Assembly (NCBI GenBank): GCA_964244695.1
Contig: CAXTJZ010000249.1
Coordinates: 1-5,060, forward strand
Direction of reading: 5' to 3'
DNA from: BOG-908 sp964244695
GTDB taxonomy: Bacteria > Pseudomonadota > Alphaproteobacteria > Acetobacterales > Acetobacteraceae
Length of the DNA: 5,060 nt
Below are positions 5,036-5,060 of the stretch, piece by piece. The position numbers were made by a program, and so were the translations under genes. The notes under the pieces were generated by a model. That model was given only the letters and a program-made list of their open reading frames with translations. It searched no databases and had not been told where the DNA came from. The first letter of the stretch is position 1. The number at the start of each line of letters is the position of its first letter.

Positions 5036-5060
5036 GTAAGAAAGCAAGCAGTTCTTTTTT
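5036..5060 (+). repeat. Repeat arm C, cut by the window edge, just upstream of flgK
   Basis: TAAGAAAGCAAGCAGTTC plus six T residues matches the outer part of the left arm of element B: both carry AGAAAGC and then GTTCTTTTTT, the first half of the perfect hairpin. The window ends at the expected centre of the hairpin. The arm reaches to within about five to seven bases of the flgK ATG, so the flgK leader is made of repeat sequence. Confidence 0.7.

Overview
The window is GC-rich DNA that most likely comes from a flagellated alphaproteobacterium. My best guess is family Acetobacteraceae (order Rhodospirillales); the genus cannot be told from this sequence. FlbT is a mainly alphaproteobacterial flagellar regulator. 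A/T-rich inverted repeats of the type seen here sit between the GC-rich genes, and I recall similar repeats from acetic acid bacteria, though I could not search for them.

Layout. Positions 1-899 (minus) hold most of pyrB, the catalytic chain of aspartate carbamoyltransferase; its C-terminal end runs off the left edge. Positions 900-1168 form a divergent intergenic region with repeat element A (about 940-1105). Positions 1169-1747 (plus) encode an HdeD/DUF308-type six-helix membrane protein. It ends tail-to-tail with flbT, with 7 bases between the stop codons. The rest of the window is a minus-strand flagellar block, transcribed right to left: flgK (5030-3498), flgL (3501-2437, overlapping flgK by ATGA), a 277-base gap with repeat element B (about 2261-2420), then flbT (2159-1755). 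A further half copy of the repeat touches the right edge, immediately upstream of the flgK start.

How the genes fit together. FlgK and FlgL are the two junction proteins between hook and filament and are clearly co-translated. FlbT acts post-transcriptionally on flagellin mRNA in relatives, so this looks like the end of a hook-filament junction operon plus a regulator of the next assembly step. pyrB (pyrimidine synthesis) and the HdeD-like gene are not functionally linked to it in any obvious way.

The least explained part is the repeat family. Five related arms occur: two inverted pairs making two composite elements of about 150-165 bases with a shared inner motif at nearly the same spacing, plus the half copy at the right edge. 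Every intergenic region larger than 10 bases carries one. No transposase, CRISPR array, tRNA or rRNA is visible.
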